64,000 bases of DNA from Chinchilla lanigera (taxonomy: Eukaryota > Chordata > Mammalia > Rodentia > Chinchillidae): contig NW_004955475.1 of NCBI RefSeq assembly GCF_000276665.1, forward strand, positions 4,425,272 through 4,489,271, given 5' to 3'. Position 1 is the first letter of the stretch. Each line of letters starts with the position of its first letter. The position numbers and the translations under genes are program-made. Under the pieces are notes generated by a model. The model did no database searches, was not told the DNA's origin, and saw only the letters and a program-made list of their open reading frames with translations. Shown here one piece after another: positions 60,405-64,000 of this stretch.

Positions 60405-61045
60405 TACCATAAAAGTACAGTGCTAACAACATATATACACATGTTCATAGCAGCTTTATTCCTATACCAGATACAACACAGATGTCCTTCAATGGGTAAA
60501 TAAATATATTGTGTTATATACATCCCATGAATTTCTCTCAAAAAGAAAAAGAAAAAATAATATAAACAACAATTTAGATGAATCTCGAGTATGCTAAGTG
60601 AAAAAGCTAACCCAAAAGAGTAAAAATTAATTTGTAATGGTTTCATTTATATAATGTGAAATAGCAGAATTGGAGAGTAGATTAGAGAATTTCCATAGGG
60701 TTAAGGACCAAAGTGAGAGGAGTAAGAAGAAGTGAATGTGGTTATAAAAGGGCAACATTAGGTATACTTGCTGGTACAGGACCATTCTCTGTATCACCTA
60801 AAGTGATACAGAAGAACCAACATGGAATAAAAATGGTACAAAAATACTCACATGCACACACATTCATAAATGACTATAAGTAAACATAGGGAAATCTGAA
60901 TTAAATGGATTTTGTCCTTGCCAATATCAGGCTTGTTACATTGTAGTATAACTTACAATAGGGGTAAAGTGTACATGGGATCTCTATATTAGTGTTATAG
61001 TTGTATGTGAAACTACAATTGTGTCAATAAAATGTACATTAAAAC
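60405..61045 (+). mobile_element. Old L1 (L1ME/MC-like) 3' end
   Basis: TTCATAGCAGCTTTATTCCTATACC, then TAAATATATTGTGTTATATACATCC, then CATGGGATCTCTATATTAGTG and TGTCAATAAAATGTACATTAAAAC as the tail match an old L1 3' end in order. Confidence 0.8.
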
Positions 61046-61074
61046 TTCTTCAAATACTTTAGCTCAAGAAATAC

Positions 61075-64000
61075 TTTTCTGAGAAAGCATCAAGATAGCA
61101 GAATGGTAAGCAGCAGAGAAAGAGCCTCTCTGAGAGTCGCTGTCAGGATGCTGAAATATAGCAACATGAGGAAGACAAAAAGGAGGACACTGGGTCCCCT
61201 GGACCCAGGAAGGACCTGAAGTGAGAATTGAAACCCACATAGAGAGTGAACAGAGAATCTTTAACAAAGAAGGAAGAGGTATCTGGTGGTGCCTTCTCCC
61301 TGACACAGAGCTCACTGCACAAGAGGAGCAGTTCACAACTGCAGACACACAGTGAGAGCTGGCAACCCCAGAAGCCTCCACAGAGAGATGCAGCAGTGGA
61401 GGGGAACAATGGATATGAAAGACTGCACTAGCTGGTGGTGAGTGTTGAGGGCTCAGTCACCACACATGAGAGAGTAATTGGTTCTCATCCATCTTGTACA
61501 GGGGCCAGCTGAGTTCAGAACTGTGGATACAGGCTCTATCTAGTGTCTCCCAGCTGGATTCATGCCTGCAGAATGTACACTGAAGGCTGCAAGCCCAATG
61601 AGTCTGGTCTTGGTCAGAAGGTGCAGCCTCCCCGAGATTATCCACTACCCCACCAAAAAGCTACTACTGGCTGGCTGGGATAAAATGGCATGGATCAAGA
61701 CTGTCTCCACACGTTATCTATAGAGACAACACAGACATACCTGAAAGTGTACTTCTTCACACGCGCAAGTGGTTTTTGTTGTTTTTGATGTGGTGGTGAT
61801 TGTTAGTTTTTTCTTCCTTCATTGTTTGATCTTGTTTTTATATGAGTGTCAACCTGGCTTCTAGCTTCTTTGTGGTTGTGGTTCTGTTCTGTTCTTCCTT
61901 TTATCTCTTCCTATTCTTTTTCCCTCTAGTCTTTTGCACCACTGTCCCAAAGTTAGCTTGGTAGCCCCTTTGCCCTCCAGACTTACTTCTAATCTCTTCC
62001 TCTTCTTCCATGTCTCTGTTTTCTCCCTAACCCATTTTAAATTTTAACCCCTGAGGGCAAAATTGACATATTAAGGACTTGTATACTACATATAATATTC
62101 TGCTTTGTTTTAGATTTTGTTATATAACCATAAGTCTAGTGAATATGGTTAAAGGTAGCAAATTAATATTTAGCTTAGTGTGCCATTTTCTAGGCTGTGT
62201 GCAATGCTATTGTCATTGGTACTACTATAGCCAAAAGTGACATAACTGTTTTAAACAATGTTCTTCCTGGTATTCCAAGAATGAGATTGACTAAGGTTCA
62301 CAGGGAATACTGTGGCACAGTACCAAAGAAATAGGGGCTTTGTCAAACAAGAAGCAACTTCTCATCCCCAACAAATTGAAGAGGTAAGAAAATTATGAAA
62401 GCCATCAATGATTAGCATAGCAAAGAAATGAAATCCATAATGCAAATTCAAGCAGATATCCAGGATAATAAAAGTTCCATTAAAAGTTTTTGCAGCAGAT
62501 AAAGTTAATTTGAGGGCAGGATCTCAGATACAGAAGATAGGCTTGCAGTTAGCAAGCATGAAAAGAAAGATTTCTTAAAAATAGCAAGGGACCATGAGAA
62601 ATCAATAGAGCAGCTGCTAGATAAAGCAAAGAAGAATGATGTAAGATTGATTGGAGGGAATGAAATTGCAGGGAACAGCACAAATGGCATAAAAAATTTG
62701 CTCATAGTCATCATGGCTGAAAACTTCCCTGGTAGAGTAAAAGAATTTTAGATACAAATAATTGAGACATATAGAACTCCAATTAGACATGGAAAAAAAT
62801 CTTCTTTCAGGGATTTGCTAGTCAATATAACAGAAATTTAACAGAGGAATAGATTATAAATAGCTGAGTAATACTTGACAAGTGGGGAAAAGGGATGGAG
62901 AGCCTGAGAGAGAGAGAGACAGAGAGAGGTCGAGAGACAGAGAGCGAGAAAGAGAGTGAGACAGAGAGAGATAGATGGACAGAGAGGAGCCGTGAGTCGA
63001 ATAAGAAAAGTTTATTCTCAAAGCAAAGCAGCACTCCAAAGTATCTTGAAGCACATTCTTGAAAGAGATAACAAGGACTACAGCTCCATGAAGCCCAACA
63101 GAAGGGATCTACCAGACAAGGCAAATAATCAAACAGAAGAAGGGAAAAAAGAGGGGAAGCCAACAAAAGGAAAGTAATTTCACAAAGATAAGTCAATACA
63201 TGTCAGTTATAACCACTGATGTTAATGGTCTTAATTCCCCAACTGAAAGACTAAGGTTGGCATAGTGGAGAAAAACCAGCATACAGCAATATGCCGCATA
63301 CAAGAAACACATTTCATGCAAAAAGAAATTCATAGACTGAAAGTCAATGGATGGAAAACAATACTCCACATGACAAGAACTCAGAGAAAAGAAGGGGTAG
63401 CTATTCTATTTTCAGAAAAAGTGAATTTCAAACCAAGACTGATTAATAGAGATAAAGAAGGCAATGACATCATAGAAGTGGGAAAAATCAAGATGAAGAG
63501 AAAACAATCATAAATATATAAGCAACAAATACCAATGCACTGAAGTATGTAAAACAAATATTAATAGGTCTGAAAAATCAGATCAGCATTAATACAATTT
63601 TATTGGGTAATCTCAATACCCTACTGTGACAAAAGACAGAAAAACTAGACAAAAAATCAGCAAAGAAAAATCAGAATTAAAATAAACTTATGAACAAATG
63701 GACTTAGTAGATATCTACAGTATTCCATCCCACATCAGAATACACATTCTTCTCAGATTCACATGGGACATCCTCCAAAACAGACCACATTATAGCTCAT
63801 AGAACATGTTTCAGGAAATGCAATGGAATTGAAATTATCACATGCATATTATCAGACCATAGTGCAATAAAGTTTTAAATCAATGGCAAAAGAAACCACA
63901 AGAACTTCATAAACACATGAAAATGAAATAGAACCCTAATGAACAACCAATGACTCACAGAAGAAATTAAATAAGAAATTGGAAAGTTTCTACAATTAAA
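61075..64000 (+). mobile_element. L1 LINE: 5' UTR, decayed ORF1, start of ORF2; runs off window
   Basis: A 5' UTR-like region (61,075-62,280) is followed by decayed ORF1 with a coiled-coil-type segment (62,395-62,580) and an RNA-binding segment (about 62,590-62,825) containing NFPG and RTPIR-like motifs. A (GA)n block at 62,904-62,990 breaks the C-terminal part. ORF2 opens near 63,190 with an endonuclease-like segment (IQETHF at 63,292-63,309; VAILFSEKV at about 63,403), then decays. Frames are interrupted, so it is inactive. The element continues beyond the right edge. Confidence 0.85.
62904..62990. repeat. (GA)n simple repeat inside L1
   Basis: Imperfect GA/GACA purine tract between L1 ORF1 and ORF2 remnants. 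It gives spurious Ser/Leu-rich frames on the minus strand. Confidence 0.9.

Noticed and set aside
62822..63196. Minus-strand Ser/Leu-rich frame of 124 codons
   Set aside because: It reads the (GA)n block and the antisense of L1.
1..64000. CRISPR arrays, operons or a wholly new coding system
   Set aside because: The DNA is mammalian with two known genes and ordinary retroelements; no regularly spaced direct-repeat array or clustered unknown genes was seen.

Overview
The window is mammalian nuclear DNA, almost certainly from a rodent. It carries ID-family tRNA-derived SINEs (several with clean target-site duplications), a B1 SINE with the rodent-type 29-bp internal duplication, ID/B1 composite SINEs, rodent-style ERVL-MaLR LTR elements and many L1 pieces. 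The ID consensus ends in a GGTACCGG-type 3' end and does not look like mouse or rat, so a non-murid rodent is likely. The species cannot be fixed from sequence alone. The two protein genes, ASB12 and AMER1, are neighbours on the X chromosome in human (Xq11.2), and here they have the same order and relative orientation. The dense L1 content also fits an X-linked region.

Layout: 1-2,215 is an L1 split by an LTR-like insertion. 2,350-9,800 is SINE-rich DNA that probably holds the ASB12 promoter and first intron. 9,835-11,350 holds the ASB12 coding exons on the plus strand. 11,350-25,160 is intergenic, with MaLR LTRs, one full-length MaLR element, opposed L1 ends, MIRs and an unexplained 42-bp tandem repeat. 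25,480-26,780 is a CpG-rich promoter with the first, noncoding AMER1 exon. 26,030-37,656 is the AMER1 intron. 37,752-41,135 is the single AMER1 coding exon, followed by a repeat-poor 3' UTR of about 4.1-4.3 kb that contains a perfect 40-bp palindrome. 45,470-64,000 is a retroelement-dense tail: a second full-length MaLR, an L1 with two nested ID SINEs, a decayed ERVK-like provirus whose gag is split by a MaLR LTR, and further L1 copies. The last L1 runs off the right edge.

Function: ASB12 is an ankyrin/SOCS-box substrate adaptor for an Elongin BC-Cullin 5 ubiquitin ligase. AMER1 is a membrane scaffold for APC and the beta-catenin destruction complex. They are separate transcription units on the same strand and nothing in the sequence shows shared regulation. 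I found no CRISPR array, operon, functional tRNA or rRNA gene, or convincing novel coding gene. The more interesting observations are structural or regulatory and are given as findings.
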